Assembly (NCBI RefSeq): GCF_024505145.1
Contig: NZ_JANIAA010000019.1
Span: 105,556 to 169,555 of the forward strand
Length of the DNA stretch: 64,000 bases
Reading direction: 5' to 3'
Origin: Streptomyces rugosispiralis
GTDB taxonomy: Bacteria > Actinomycetota > Actinomycetes > Streptomycetales > Streptomycetaceae
In this document: piece after piece, positions 1 through 7,187 of the stretch
How the letters are laid out: the number at the start of each line of letters is the position of its first letter
How positions within the stretch are numbered: position 1 is the stretch's first letter
Program-made: the position numbers and the translations under genes
The notes under the pieces: model-generated
Seen by the model: the letters and a program-made list of their open reading frames with translations, nothing else
The model's database searches: none
Told to the model about the DNA's origin: nothing

Positions 1-177
1 TGCCCGTTCCAGGTCGGCCCGGTACTCGGGGTCGTCCGTCGTGATCTCCACCGGTTCGTCCCAGCCGTGCCAGCCGCCGGGGTCGACGATGGCCTCGATC
101 AGCTCACGGGCCGACGGGCGGGAGGCGCGGGGGGCGCCCGTGGCGCCCGTGGCGCGGGGCGAGTTCGTACCGGTCAT
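1..177 (-). CDS. Acyl-CoA carboxylase carboxyltransferase, N-terminal part (runs off the window)
   Basis: Only the first 59 codons are present. They start at an ATG at 175-177 and read off the left edge without a stop. After about 20 poorly conserved residues comes SARELIEAIVDPGGWHGWDE, followed by PVEITTDDPEYRADLERA. This resembles the start of the carboxyltransferase domain of actinobacterial acetyl/propionyl-CoA carboxylases, whose enzymes transfer CO2 from biotin to acyl-CoA. The first 20 residues include a small ATG-type repeat. The gene is divergent from the LPMO gene, so the 220 bp between them should hold both promoters. The family call rests on a short stretch and the substrate cannot be told. 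Confidence 0.6.
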   Translation of the reverse strand, partial: MTGTNSPRATGATGAPRASRPSARELIEAIVDPGGWHGWDEPVEITTDDPEYRADLERA

Positions 178-400
178 ATGTGTCACCCTTCCACGCCATC
201 GACCCCCCGCAATCATCGGCGATCACCTCTGGTGGATCACCTCGGGTGTCGCCGCGGCCCGCCCAGTCTCAGCTCCGCCTGAGCTGCTCCTTAACGGCGC
301 CATAAGACCGGTGAGGAGGCCCCTGGGCGGGGCTAGCGTGCTGCGCGTCACCCCCCACCGGTCACCCCCACCGGTCCCCCCACCGAAGGAGTCCCCGACG

Positions 401-1489
401 ATGACCGCTCGTGCGACCGTCTCCCGTAGAACCGCCCGCATCGCCGTGCTCGGCATGGTTCCGCTCGCCCTCACCGCGCTGAGCGCGGACCCGGCCGCCG
501 CGCACGGTTCGATGACGGACCCGGTCAGCCGGGTGTCGGCGTGTTTCGCGGAGGGGCCGGAGAGCCCGGACTCGGCGGCCTGCAAGGCGGCCGTGCAGGC
601 GGGCGGCACCCAGGCGCTCTACGACTGGAACGAGGTCAACATCCCGGACGCCGCCGGGCGCCACAAGCAGATCATCCCGGACGGAAAGCTGTGCAGCGCG
701 GGCCGCGACAAGTACAAGGGCCTGGACCTGCCGCGCGCCGACTGGCCCGCCACCGCCATGACGGCCGGTGAGCACACCTTCGCCTACCGGGCCACCGCGC
801 CCCACCGGGGCAGCTTCGAGCTGTACATCACCAAGGACGGCTACGACCCGACGAAGCCGCTGACCTGGGCGGACCTGGAGGCTGAGCCGTTCGCCAAGGT
901 CACCGACCCCACACTGAAGGACGGGAGTTACGTCTTCTCGGGGAAGGTGCCGGGCAAGTCGGGCCGCCATCTGATCTACAGCGTCTGGCAGCGCTCGGAC
1001 AGCCCGGAGGCGTTCTACACCTGCTCGGACGTGACCTTCGGCGGAGGGGCCGCCGCGGCCAAGGGCGCCGGGACGAAGGCGGGTTCCGCACCCACCGCCA
1101 CCGCGCCCGATGACGCCCAGATAGCGGCGGGCGCCGAGAAGTCCACGGTCGATCACCACGGCCACGGCGGTGACAGCGGCGCCGAGGCCAACCACCAGCC
1201 GGAGGCGGCGGAGGCGGCGGAGGCGGCGGACGAGAAGGGCACGGAGGGGGACCACCCCGAGGCCAAGAACGCCGAGGTCCTGGCCGCGAGCAGCGGGCCG
1301 GAGGGCTCGCAGGACTCACAGGACTCACAGAGCGGCAGCGCCGCCGACGGGCAGCGCCTCGCCGAGACCGGCGGCGACGGATCCACCGGCCCCATGGCCA
1401 TCGGCGGCGCCGCGGTCCTCGCCGCCGGCGCGGCCGTGCTGTTCGCCGTCGCCAACCGCCGCAAGACCGTACGCCGCGGCCGCGGCTGA
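401..1489 (+). CDS. Sortase-anchored AA10 lytic polysaccharide monooxygenase
   Basis: This 362-residue secreted copper enzyme is predicted to cleave chitin or cellulose oxidatively. The ATG at 401 has a GAAGGAG ribosome site 10 bases upstream; in-frame starts further upstream lack one. Residues 1-34 are a signal peptide ending PAAA, so mature His1 is His35 (HGSMTDPVSR). His35 and His135 would form the copper histidine brace, and Phe205 near the end of the domain (about 35-212) fits the axial position. A 100-residue Ala/Glu/Asp/His-rich linker follows. The C-terminus has a cell-wall sorting signal: LAETG at 320-324, a hydrophobic helix, then an Arg-rich tail. LAXTG is the class E sortase motif of Streptomyces, so the enzyme is probably wall-attached. 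Most AA10 enzymes are freely secreted, with or without carbohydrate-binding modules. Substrate is not determined. Confidence 0.88.
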   Translation: MTARATVSRRTARIAVLGMVPLALTALSADPAAAHGSMTDPVSRVSACFAEGPESPDSAACKAAVQAGGTQALYDWNEVNIPDAAGRHKQIIPDGKLCSAGRDKYKGLDLPRADWPATAMTAGEHTFAYRATAPHRGSFELYITKDGYDPTKPLTWADLEAEPFAKVTDPTLKDGSYVFSGKVPGKSGRHLIYSVWQRSDSPEAFYTCSDVTFGGGAAAAKGAGTKAGSAPTATAPDDAQIAAGAEKSTVDHHGHGGDSGAEANHQPEAAEAAEAADEKGTEGDHPEAKNAEVLAASSGPEGSQDSQDSQSGSAADGQRLAETGGDGSTGPMAIGGAAVLAAGAAVLFAVANRRKTVRRGRG

Positions 1490-1591
1490 GGCCCTGGGGC
1501 GCCGCTGCTGCCGCCGCCGTAGGCGTCCGCGGCGGCCGATCGGACTGAGTCGGTTCCGGGGGGATGACGGCACTCCCCGGGACCGGCTCGC

Positions 1592-2245
1592 CTACACGCC
1601 GGCCGCCCGCGCGTCGGCCGCCCGCGCGCCGGCCGCCCGCGCGGACGGTGCGTGCCAGGCGGCGAGGGCGGCGTCCGCCGCGGCATGCAGATCCCGGGCG
1701 GGCGTGCCGTCGCACACCTGAGTGGAGACGCCGAGCAGGAAGCCGTGGATCATGGATGTGAAACCGTCCACGTCGGTTTCTCCGGCGAGTTCCCCCGTCG
1801 CGACGCCACGGACGACGCACGCTCTGATGCGTGCCCGGTCCATCGCACGGCGCGCCGCGATCGTGCGGCGCACCGCGGCATCGTCGTCCCCGGGCGCCCG
1901 GACGATGCCCGACAGGGCTACCAGGCAGCCGCGCGGGTGGGAGGTGTCGGTCTGCATGTCGATGGATCCGTGCAGCATCCGGGCGACGGCCTCGCGCGGG
2001 CTCAGGGCTTCGTCGGCGATGACGTCGGTGACGCTGCCCGGCCCGGCGAGGTAGTGCTCCACCGCCCGCTCGAACAGACCCTGTTTCGAACCGAACGCAC
2101 CGTACAGGCTTGCCGAGGACAGGCCGGTGGCCTCCCGGAGCTGGGCCATCGATGTCGCTTCATAGCCCTGCTCCCAGAACAGCCGCATCGCGGCTTCCAG
2201 GACGCCCTCGATGACGAAGGCGCGGGGGCGGCCGGCGGGGGACAC
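1592..2245 (-). CDS. TetR/AcrR family transcriptional regulator
   Basis: A 217-residue TetR-type repressor. The GTG start at 2245 sits 6 bases after a strong AGGAGG. Residues 10-60 form the three-helix DNA-binding domain (VIEGVLEAAMRLFWEQGYEA, then LSSASLYGAFGSKQGLFERA), followed by an all-helical ligand domain. The last ~20 residues are a low-complexity ARAAGARAADARAAG run, probably disordered. It is the last gene of a three-gene leftward group (MFS exporter, metallo-hydrolase, regulator), 36 bases after the hydrolase stop. That suggests it controls those two genes in response to a compound they export or hydrolyse. The inducer is unknown. Confidence 0.9.
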   Translation of the reverse strand: MSPAGRPRAFVIEGVLEAAMRLFWEQGYEATSMAQLREATGLSSASLYGAFGSKQGLFERAVEHYLAGPGSVTDVIADEALSPREAVARMLHGSIDMQTDTSHPRGCLVALSGIVRAPGDDDAAVRRTIAARRAMDRARIRACVVRGVATGELAGETDVDGFTSMIHGFLLGVSTQVCDGTPARDLHAAADAALAAWHAPSARAAGARAADARAAGV

Positions 2246-2281
2246 GGCATACCTCCTCCATAAAGGAACGATCAGTCCAGT

Positions 2282-3268
2282 TTAGCGGGCGGGGACGCCG
2301 GATGAGGAAGCATCTGTCCCGTCGCTCCAGGGGCGCCAGCGGCCGGAGCCGTCGACGGTTCCCAGCTGCTGGTCGGCGAAGTGGACACCGAAGCCGTAGA
2401 CCCCGTCCCGGGCCAGGTACTCCACGAGCCGGCGCCGTGACCGTTCGGCCTCGCTCCGGTCGGTGTCGAGAACGACTTCCCAGTCCGGGTGCTGGACCTG
2501 GACCGGTGAGTGCATGGCGTCGCCGAAGGCCACGACCTCCCGGCCGTCGCCGGTGTCGAGGATCCAGGCGGTGTGCCCGGGGGTGTGCCCGGGAAGGGAC
2601 CACGCGCGGACGCCGTACGCGATCTCGGTCCCGTCGGCCACGACCACGGTGCGTTCGTCCTGGCCGGCCAGTATCGGGCCGGTCCCCGGCGGGACGCTCT
2701 CCAGTTCGCCCTTGCCGACCATCCAGCGCGCTTTGGTGAAGAGGCTCCGCGGATCCTCGACCGCGTCGGGCCGGGCCCACCCGGTGTGGTCGCCGTGGAA
2801 GTGGGTGAAGGCCACCGTCTCCAGCTCGGCCGGGTCCACGCCGAGCGTCGCCAGCGACCCGGGCAGGTCCCGTACATGGCCGAAGGCGTGCTGGAAGTGT
2901 TCCGGGTCCTCGCCCGATATGCGGCCATGACCTGCGTCGATGAGCAGGCGGCCGCCGCCCCGCTCGACGAGCAGCGCACCGCACCCCATGGGCAGGTGGC
3001 CCGCCTCGGTCATATGCGTGCGGTGCGCGTGCCAGTCCTCCTCGACGGAGGCCGGGTAGACCCGGGTCGGGATCATGTCGACGCCCGCGTCGGGAACGTA
3101 GCTCAAGGTGAGTTCGCCCAGGGTGCGTGTCCAGATGGCGGGGAGCCGGAATCCCGAGTCGTCGCCGCCTTCGACGCTTTTCGTCGTGGGGTGCCGCTCA
3201 TGCCGTGCCACGGGGTCGTGCCTTTCGTGTTCGTGTGTGCCGTACGGGGTGGTGGGTGGTCCGCTCAC
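2282..3268 (-). CDS. MBL-fold metallo-hydrolase
   Basis: A 328-residue metallo-beta-lactamase-fold hydrolase. The zinc signature THFHGDHTG places His156, His158, Asp160 and His161. Further family features are GHTPGHTAWILDTGDG and FGDAMHSPVQ, the latter supplying the bridging Asp. Overall it resembles the lactonase/quorum-quenching-like branch, but the substrate cannot be named. The GTG start overlaps the TGA of the upstream MFS gene (GTGA at 3265-3268), showing translational coupling. The first ~45 residues are His/Arg-rich and weakly conserved, so a later start is possible. It likely works with the exporter in detoxification or secondary-metabolite handling. Confidence 0.85.
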   Translation of the reverse strand: MSGPPTTPYGTHEHERHDPVARHERHPTTKSVEGGDDSGFRLPAIWTRTLGELTLSYVPDAGVDMIPTRVYPASVEEDWHAHRTHMTEAGHLPMGCGALLVERGGGRLLIDAGHGRISGEDPEHFQHAFGHVRDLPGSLATLGVDPAELETVAFTHFHGDHTGWARPDAVEDPRSLFTKARWMVGKGELESVPPGTGPILAGQDERTVVVADGTEIAYGVRAWSLPGHTPGHTAWILDTGDGREVVAFGDAMHSPVQVQHPDWEVVLDTDRSEAERSRRRLVEYLARDGVYGFGVHFADQQLGTVDGSGRWRPWSDGTDASSSGVPAR

Positions 3269-4647
3269 GGCGCGCTCCTCGCCGCCCGGCCGCGGTCGAC
3301 GCCCGCGCCCCGGTCGACGCCCGCGCCCACCGGGTGCCGCACGGCCGCCGACGGGGCGGCCGGTGGTTCGGCCAGCGGTTCAGCCAGCGGTTCGGCGGGG
3401 CTGGGGTGGACCAGCTCCAGGATCCAGATCCCGGCCCCGGCCAGCGCGATGACCAGGCCGAGCGCGCTCACGCCCAGCCACCCCACGAGCGGGTACAGCG
3501 CCGCGGTCAGCGCCGAGGCGACGGTGGCCCCGGCGAACGCGGACACCATGAGGGCCGTCGTCACGCGGCTTCGAGCGTGCGGGACCCGGCGGTAGATCGC
3601 GCTCTGGTGGCTGATCAACAGGGACTGCTGGGCGAGGTTGAGCACGATGATGCCGACGGTCAGCGCGATCACGCCGCTCGGCCCACCCACTCCGGCGACG
3701 GCCAGCACGGGCCAGCTCACGGCCAGCAGGACCAGTCCGCCCGTGGTCACCCGACGGCCGTGTCCGCGGTCGACGAGCCGGCCGGTCTTCGCCGCCGCGG
3801 CGGCTCCGACGACCCCGGCCAGGCCGAACAGGCCGATGACGGCGGGCCCGAACTCGTACCGCGGGCCGGCCAGCAGGAACGACGACGCGGTCCACAGCAC
3901 GGTGAAGCAGCCCATGCCGACCGCCGCCAGGGCCATGCGCCTGCGCAGCAGCGATTCGCCGCGCACCAGCGCGAGCACCGAGCGCAGCAGTTGAGGGTAG
4001 GTGCTGCTCTCCGACCGCGGAACAGGGCGCAGGACCAGCCGCAGGGTGACCGCCAGGGCCGCCATCAGGACCGCGGCGAAGACGAACACCAGTCGCCAGT
4101 CGCCGATCTGGGCGAGCACCCCGGCGACGGTACGCGCGATCATGATCCCGATCAGCAGCCCGCTCATCACGGTGCCCACCGCCGATCCGCGCTGGTGGTC
4201 CGGCGCCAGCGACGCGGCCATGGGCACCACGATCTGCGCCACCGCCGAGGTCGCCCCGACCACCGCGATCGCGGCGAGCAGCAGCCCCAGCGACGGGGAC
4301 GCCGCCGCACCGAGGAGCGCGAGGGCGCTCAGGCCCAGCAGCACGGTCACCAGGCGGCGCCTTTCCAGTACGTCCCCCAGGGGCACCAGCAGCGCAAGCG
4401 AGAGCGCATAGCCGATCTGCGAGACGGTGACCACCAGGCCACCGGCCCCCTGGGACACCCCGAGCGCCCGCGATATCACGGGCAGCAAGGGCTGGGCGTA
4501 GTAGATGTTCGCCACCGCCGCGCCGCACACCACGGCCAGCAGCAGCACCGTGGCCCGGCTCAGGGTCGCGGGGCCGGCGCCGGGCCCGTCGGCGGGCGCT
4601 GTGCGAGGGCGGGGCGCGCCGCTCACGATGAATTGTGGATCGTTCAT
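3265..4647 (-). CDS. MFS transporter, 12-TM drug-exporter type
   Basis: A 460-residue major facilitator protein with about 12 hydrophobic helices and a motif A-like loop (LVPLGDVLERRRLV) after helix 2, typical of DHA1 drug/proton antiporters. The C-terminus carries a repeated PLAEPLAEPPAAPS segment and a GAGVDRGAGVDRG repeat, probably disordered. The ATG at 4647 (MNDPQFIV) is chosen over an upstream frame extension. A TTGACG/TAGGAA promoter ends only 7 bases before it, implying a leaderless mRNA. It is the first gene of the operon with the metallo-hydrolase and TetR regulator. Likely efflux; substrate unknown. Confidence 0.87.
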   Translation of the reverse strand: MNDPQFIVSGAPRPRTAPADGPGAGPATLSRATVLLLAVVCGAAVANIYYAQPLLPVISRALGVSQGAGGLVVTVSQIGYALSLALLVPLGDVLERRRLVTVLLGLSALALLGAAASPSLGLLLAAIAVVGATSAVAQIVVPMAASLAPDHQRGSAVGTVMSGLLIGIMIARTVAGVLAQIGDWRLVFVFAAVLMAALAVTLRLVLRPVPRSESSTYPQLLRSVLALVRGESLLRRRMALAAVGMGCFTVLWTASSFLLAGPRYEFGPAVIGLFGLAGVVGAAAAAKTGRLVDRGHGRRVTTGGLVLLAVSWPVLAVAGVGGPSGVIALTVGIIVLNLAQQSLLISHQSAIYRRVPHARSRVTTALMVSAFAGATVASALTAALYPLVGWLGVSALGLVIALAGAGIWILELVHPSPAEPLAEPLAEPPAAPSAAVRHPVGAGVDRGAGVDRGRAARSAP

Positions 4648-4648
4648 G

Positions 4649-4694
4649 CCGTAATTCCTACTCCGGCACCTCGCGAGCGTCAACAAAATTACGG
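4649..4694 (-). promoter_or_regulatory. Promoter and inverted repeat of the MFS-hydrolase-TetR operon
   Basis: Reading leftward, TTGACG (4683-4678), a 17-base spacer and TAGGAA (4660-4655) form a recognisable promoter. The start codon follows 7 bases after the -10, so transcription probably starts at or next to the ATG. Exact 8-base inverted arms CCGTAATT (4649-4656) and AATTACGG (4687-4694) enclose the promoter. They are a plausible operator for the TetR protein of the operon, although the 30-base spacing between arms is wide for one dimer. Confidence 0.5.
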
Positions 4695-4735
4695 AGTGAT
4701 CGATCCGAATGTGGTGCGGTTCACCTCTCCACCGG

Positions 4736-4769
4736 CTTTTCAGCGGCCTTTCAGCGGCCTTTCAGCGGA
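4736..4769. repeat. Three copies of an 11-bp tandem repeat
   Basis: The unit TTTCAGCGGCC occurs three times head to tail (last copy imperfect) just beyond the promoter of the exporter operon. It contains the TGA that ends the possible pseudogene on the minus strand. Confidence 0.7.
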
Positions 4770-4912
4770 AGAAGTCCAGGTTGCCGGCGGCCCAGCGGCG
4801 GAACGGACGGCCGGGGCGGCCGGTCAGCCGCTCGGTGGAGCGTGCCGGCGGCGCGCACGTTCGAGCAGCTCGTTGATCGCCACCTCGCGGAGCGCTCCTG
4901 AAGCGTTCCCGC
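4762..4912 (-). pseudogene. Possible remnant of an NmrA/NAD(P)-binding reductase C-terminus
   Basis: On the minus strand the end of one frame reads ERLTGRPGRPFRRWAAGNLD followed by FFR and a TGA. That looks like the closing helix of NmrA-type NAD(P)H-binding proteins (usually LTGRPxRTFxxW...). The frame has no start and no upstream conserved part. A second good-looking stretch, REVAINELLERARRR, lies next to it in another frame, as expected after a frameshift. It is squeezed between the ohrR stop and the exporter promoter. The evidence is a short similarity recalled by eye, so chance is quite possible. Confidence 0.25.
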
Positions 4913-5428
4913 TCACGCCTCCTCGGCCAGCGCCGCATCCAGGGCCGCCGTCAGCCGCCGGACCCGCGCCTGGAGATCCACCGCCTCCTCCAGACCGAGG
5001 CCGCTGGCCTCGATCGCCGCCAGGGGTACGCCCTGGGCGCGCCCCTTCAGCGCCTCCCCCTCCACCGTGAGCCGGACCGTCACCGAGCGCTCGTCGTGCG
5101 CGCTGCGCTCGCGCTGGACGAGTCCGGCCGACTGCATCCGCTTGAGCAGCGGCGAGAGGGTGCCGGAGTCCAGCCGCAGGTACTCCCCCAGCCGCTTGAC
5201 CGGCATCTCCCCGTGCTCCCAGAGCACCAGCATGGCCAGGTACTGCGGATAGGTCAGCCCCGTGTCGCGCAGCACCCGGCGGTAGAGGCTGTCGAAGGCG
5301 CGGGAGGCGGCGTGCAGGGTGAAGCAGAGCTGCCGATCGAGCCGGAGCAGCTCACCGGAGGGCCGCGACTCGGGGGCGGCGGTGCGGTCGGCGGTGCTGT
5401 CAGTGGTGCGGTCGGACTGGTGTGACAT
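4913..5428 (-). CDS. ohrR: OhrR, organic-peroxide-sensing MarR repressor
   Basis: A 171-residue MarR-family repressor. The ATG at 5428 is chosen because the longer frame would run through the divergent promoter and the ohr gene. The winged helix spans about residues 60-130 (TYPQYLAMLVLWEHGEMPVK, LDSGTLSPLLKRMQSAGLVQ, RSAHDERSVTVRLT). Cys35 in RLDRQLCFTLHAASRAF matches the reactive N-terminal cysteine by which OhrR senses organic hydroperoxides. The first ~25 residues are a Thr/Ser/Asp-rich extension. It is divergent from ohr, with a perfect palindrome in the shared 120-bp gap, which is the classic ohrR/ohr arrangement. Confidence 0.93.
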   Translation of the reverse strand: MSHQSDRTTDSTADRTAAPESRPSGELLRLDRQLCFTLHAASRAFDSLYRRVLRDTGLTYPQYLAMLVLWEHGEMPVKRLGEYLRLDSGTLSPLLKRMQSAGLVQRERSAHDERSVTVRLTVEGEALKGRAQGVPLAAIEASGLGLEEAVDLQARVRRLTAALDAALAEEA

Positions 5429-5446
5429 GCCTCCAGCGTACCCTTT

Positions 5447-5460
5447 AGTTGTGCACAACT
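5447..5460. promoter_or_regulatory. OhrR operator palindrome
   Basis: AGTTGTGCACAACT is a perfect 14-bp palindrome in the ohrR-ohr gap, 18 bases from the ohrR start. A second half-site, AATTGTGTGC, follows at 5462-5471. The position between the divergent genes fits an operator through which OhrR represses both until it is oxidised. Confidence 0.7.
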
Positions 5461-5548
5461 TAATTGTGTGCTCTACTTCTGCCCGGAGGCGGGGCACCCC
5501 GAGCCCCCACCTCCCTCCGACTGCCGGAACACGAAAGGGATGGTCTTC

Positions 5549-5965
5549 ATGGACGCGCTCTACACCGCGGTGGCCACGGCCAACGGACGCGACGGCCGGG
5601 CCGTGAGCTCCGACGGACAGCTCGACCTGCCGCTGGCCATGCCGCCCGCCCTCGGCGGCAACGGCAAGGGCACCAACCCCGAGCAGCTGTTCGCCGCGGG
5701 CTACGCCGCCTGTTTCGCGTCCGCGCTCGGCCTCGTCGGCCGCCAGGCCAAGGTCGACACCAAGGACATCTCCGTCACCGCCGAGGTCGGCATCGGCAAG
5801 GACGCGGCGGACGACGGCTTCGGGCTCAAGGTGACGCTGCGCGTCGAGCTGCCGGACGAGCTGGAGAACGAGACCGGCCGCAAGCTGGTCGAGCAGGCGC
5901 ACCAGGTGTGCCCGTACTCCAAGGCGACGCGGGGCAACATCGAGGTCGAGCTCGTCGCCGAGTAA
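5549..5965 (+). CDS. ohr: Ohr, organic hydroperoxide resistance thiol peroxidase
   Basis: A 138-residue Ohr/OsmC-fold peroxidase, the usual length for the family. The ATG at 5549 follows a GAAAGGGA ribosome site by 8 bases; an ATG at 5540 is less well placed. The two catalytic cysteines are Cys55 (AAGYAACFASAL) and Cys121 (AHQVCPYSKATRGN). The conserved start MDALYTAVATANGRDGRA is present. The enzyme reduces fatty-acid and other organic hydroperoxides in the cytoplasm with dihydrolipoamide as reductant. It is divergent from ohrR and ends at a strong hairpin. Confidence 0.95.
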   Translation: MDALYTAVATANGRDGRAVSSDGQLDLPLAMPPALGGNGKGTNPEQLFAAGYAACFASALGLVGRQAKVDTKDISVTAEVGIGKDAADDGFGLKVTLRVELPDELENETGRKLVEQAHQVCPYSKATRGNIEVELVAE

Positions 5966-5995
5966 TCGGAGGCCGGCCGACCCGACGACGGGCGA

Positions 5996-6029
5996 CGCGC
6001 CCTGCCTGTAAGGACCGAGGCAGGGCGCG
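5996..6029. terminator. Bidirectional terminator between ohr and the lipase gene
   Basis: CGCGCCCTGCCT and AGGCAGGGCGCG form a perfect 12-bp stem with a 10-base loop, followed by TTAT on the plus strand. It lies between the convergent ohr (stop 5965) and lipase (stop 6064) genes and can serve both. Confidence 0.85.
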
Positions 6030-6063
6030 TTATGACGTGCGCTTCATCCACTCGCTGTCAACC

Positions 6064-6960
6064 TCAGTCGTCCGACGCACACGTCGTCGGCGTGGCGTGT
6101 TCCGGATCGAGGGCGTTGACGGCCTCGTGGAACGCCAGACCGTCGGTCAGCCCGATGGTCAGGTGCTCGGAGATGTCGGTCGCGCACAGGTCCTGGATCA
6201 CCACGTTCCTGACGTTCGGACCGGAGAGGAACTGCGCCCGGTAGGGCGTGGCGACCTCGTCGTACTTGGTCGAGATGACCGTGTAGCGCACTCCGGGGAC
6301 GGTGTCGCCGCCCTCGTTGAGCCGCCGCAGGAAGTCCGAGCCGACCACCTGGTCCATCAGCCCCGGGGCGCCCTTGGCGATGATGTCGCCGGCCCCGGGG
6401 AAGTAGTCCAGCAGCTTCGTCAGCCCGGACAGGGTGGTTCCGTGGTTGGTGGGGGCGATGCCGACCAGGGCGTTCACCTTCGGCGCGCCACCGAGGAACT
6501 TGAGGTAGTAGCGGGGCATCATCCCGCCCTGCGAATGCCCGACCATGTCGACCTTGGCGGCGCCGGTGGCGGCGAGCACCCGGTCCACATAGGCGGACAG
6601 CTGCTTGGCGGACCGGTCGACCGGTCCCAGGCCATTGAACAGCGGGACGAGGGGCAGTTGGCCGTAGTCGAGGGAGAAGACGCAGTAACCCCGCTGGACC
6701 AGGTAGGGGGCGAAGCCCAGCCAGTTGTCGACGGAGTTGCCGAAGGTGCCGTGCACCAAGACGACGGGGCGGGGGTGTTGGGCCGAGGGCTTGCAGGAGT
6801 AGTTGTTCCAGCCGCTGCTCACCGCCTCCGACGCGGTGTCCGTGGCGAGCGCGGCGGTGGGGGTGGCCGCGGTCGCCGCGACCGCGAGGGCCAGGGCGGG
6901 CAGTAAGGTGCGGGTCTTGGTCTTCCGGATGCGCCGGATACGCCTCCAGGGCAGCATCAC
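6064..6960 (-). CDS. Secreted triacylglycerol lipase/esterase with a TTA codon
   Basis: A 298-residue alpha/beta hydrolase. The Arg/Lys-rich start (residues 1-17) and hydrophobic core (19-39, ending TPTAALA) are a long signal peptide, possibly Tat-like although no strict twin-Arg motif is clear. The oxyanion loop is VVLVHGTFGN (66-75) and the nucleophile elbow GHSQGG places Ser143. The likely acid is the Asp in TKYDEVATP and the His lies in ISEHLTIGLTDG. Cys residues in the mature part suggest disulfides. It resembles Streptomyces class II secreted lipases. Leu19 is encoded by TTA (6906-6904), the codon read by the bldA tRNA, so translation should be developmentally limited. Convergent with ohr. 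Confidence 0.9.
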   Translation of the reverse strand: MMLPWRRIRRIRKTKTRTLLPALALAVAATAATPTAALATDTASEAVSSGWNNYSCKPSAQHPRPVVLVHGTFGNSVDNWLGFAPYLVQRGYCVFSLDYGQLPLVPLFNGLGPVDRSAKQLSAYVDRVLAATGAAKVDMVGHSQGGMMPRYYLKFLGGAPKVNALVGIAPTNHGTTLSGLTKLLDYFPGAGDIIAKGAPGLMDQVVGSDFLRRLNEGGDTVPGVRYTVISTKYDEVATPYRAQFLSGPNVRNVVIQDLCATDISEHLTIGLTDGLAFHEAVNALDPEHATPTTCASDD

Positions 6961-7187
6961 ATGAACTCCTCGCTGGTGGGGGAGAGAGTTGCGCTGACGG
7001 TGCGCTTGCGCTGCGCCCTGCGATCCGGATCACAAGAGTGGTGCGCTCACTCGAAATTACGCGCGAGTAGCAAAGCCATCCAGCCATTCGTCAGTGAAGG
7101 AATGTCCACGCGATTTTCACGAGACGTCCAGGAATGCACCGGGTTACGCGAAGTGGGAAAACCAGTGGGACTGGTGGGATCCGCGGC

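Noticed and set aside
1490..1591. GCCGCCGC/GCGGCGGC hairpin after the LPMO gene as a terminator
   Set aside because: Only 8 bp, pure GC and followed by nothing distinctive; common by chance in this DNA.
4695..4912. Plus-strand end PAARTFEQLVDRHLAERS as a gene
   Set aside because: The frame has no homologous upstream part and crosses the exporter promoter; the minus-strand remnant reading is somewhat better.
3127..5070. A 647-codon plus-strand frame opposite the exporter operon
   Set aside because: Arg/Gln/His-rich shadow of the MFS gene on the other strand without any domain.
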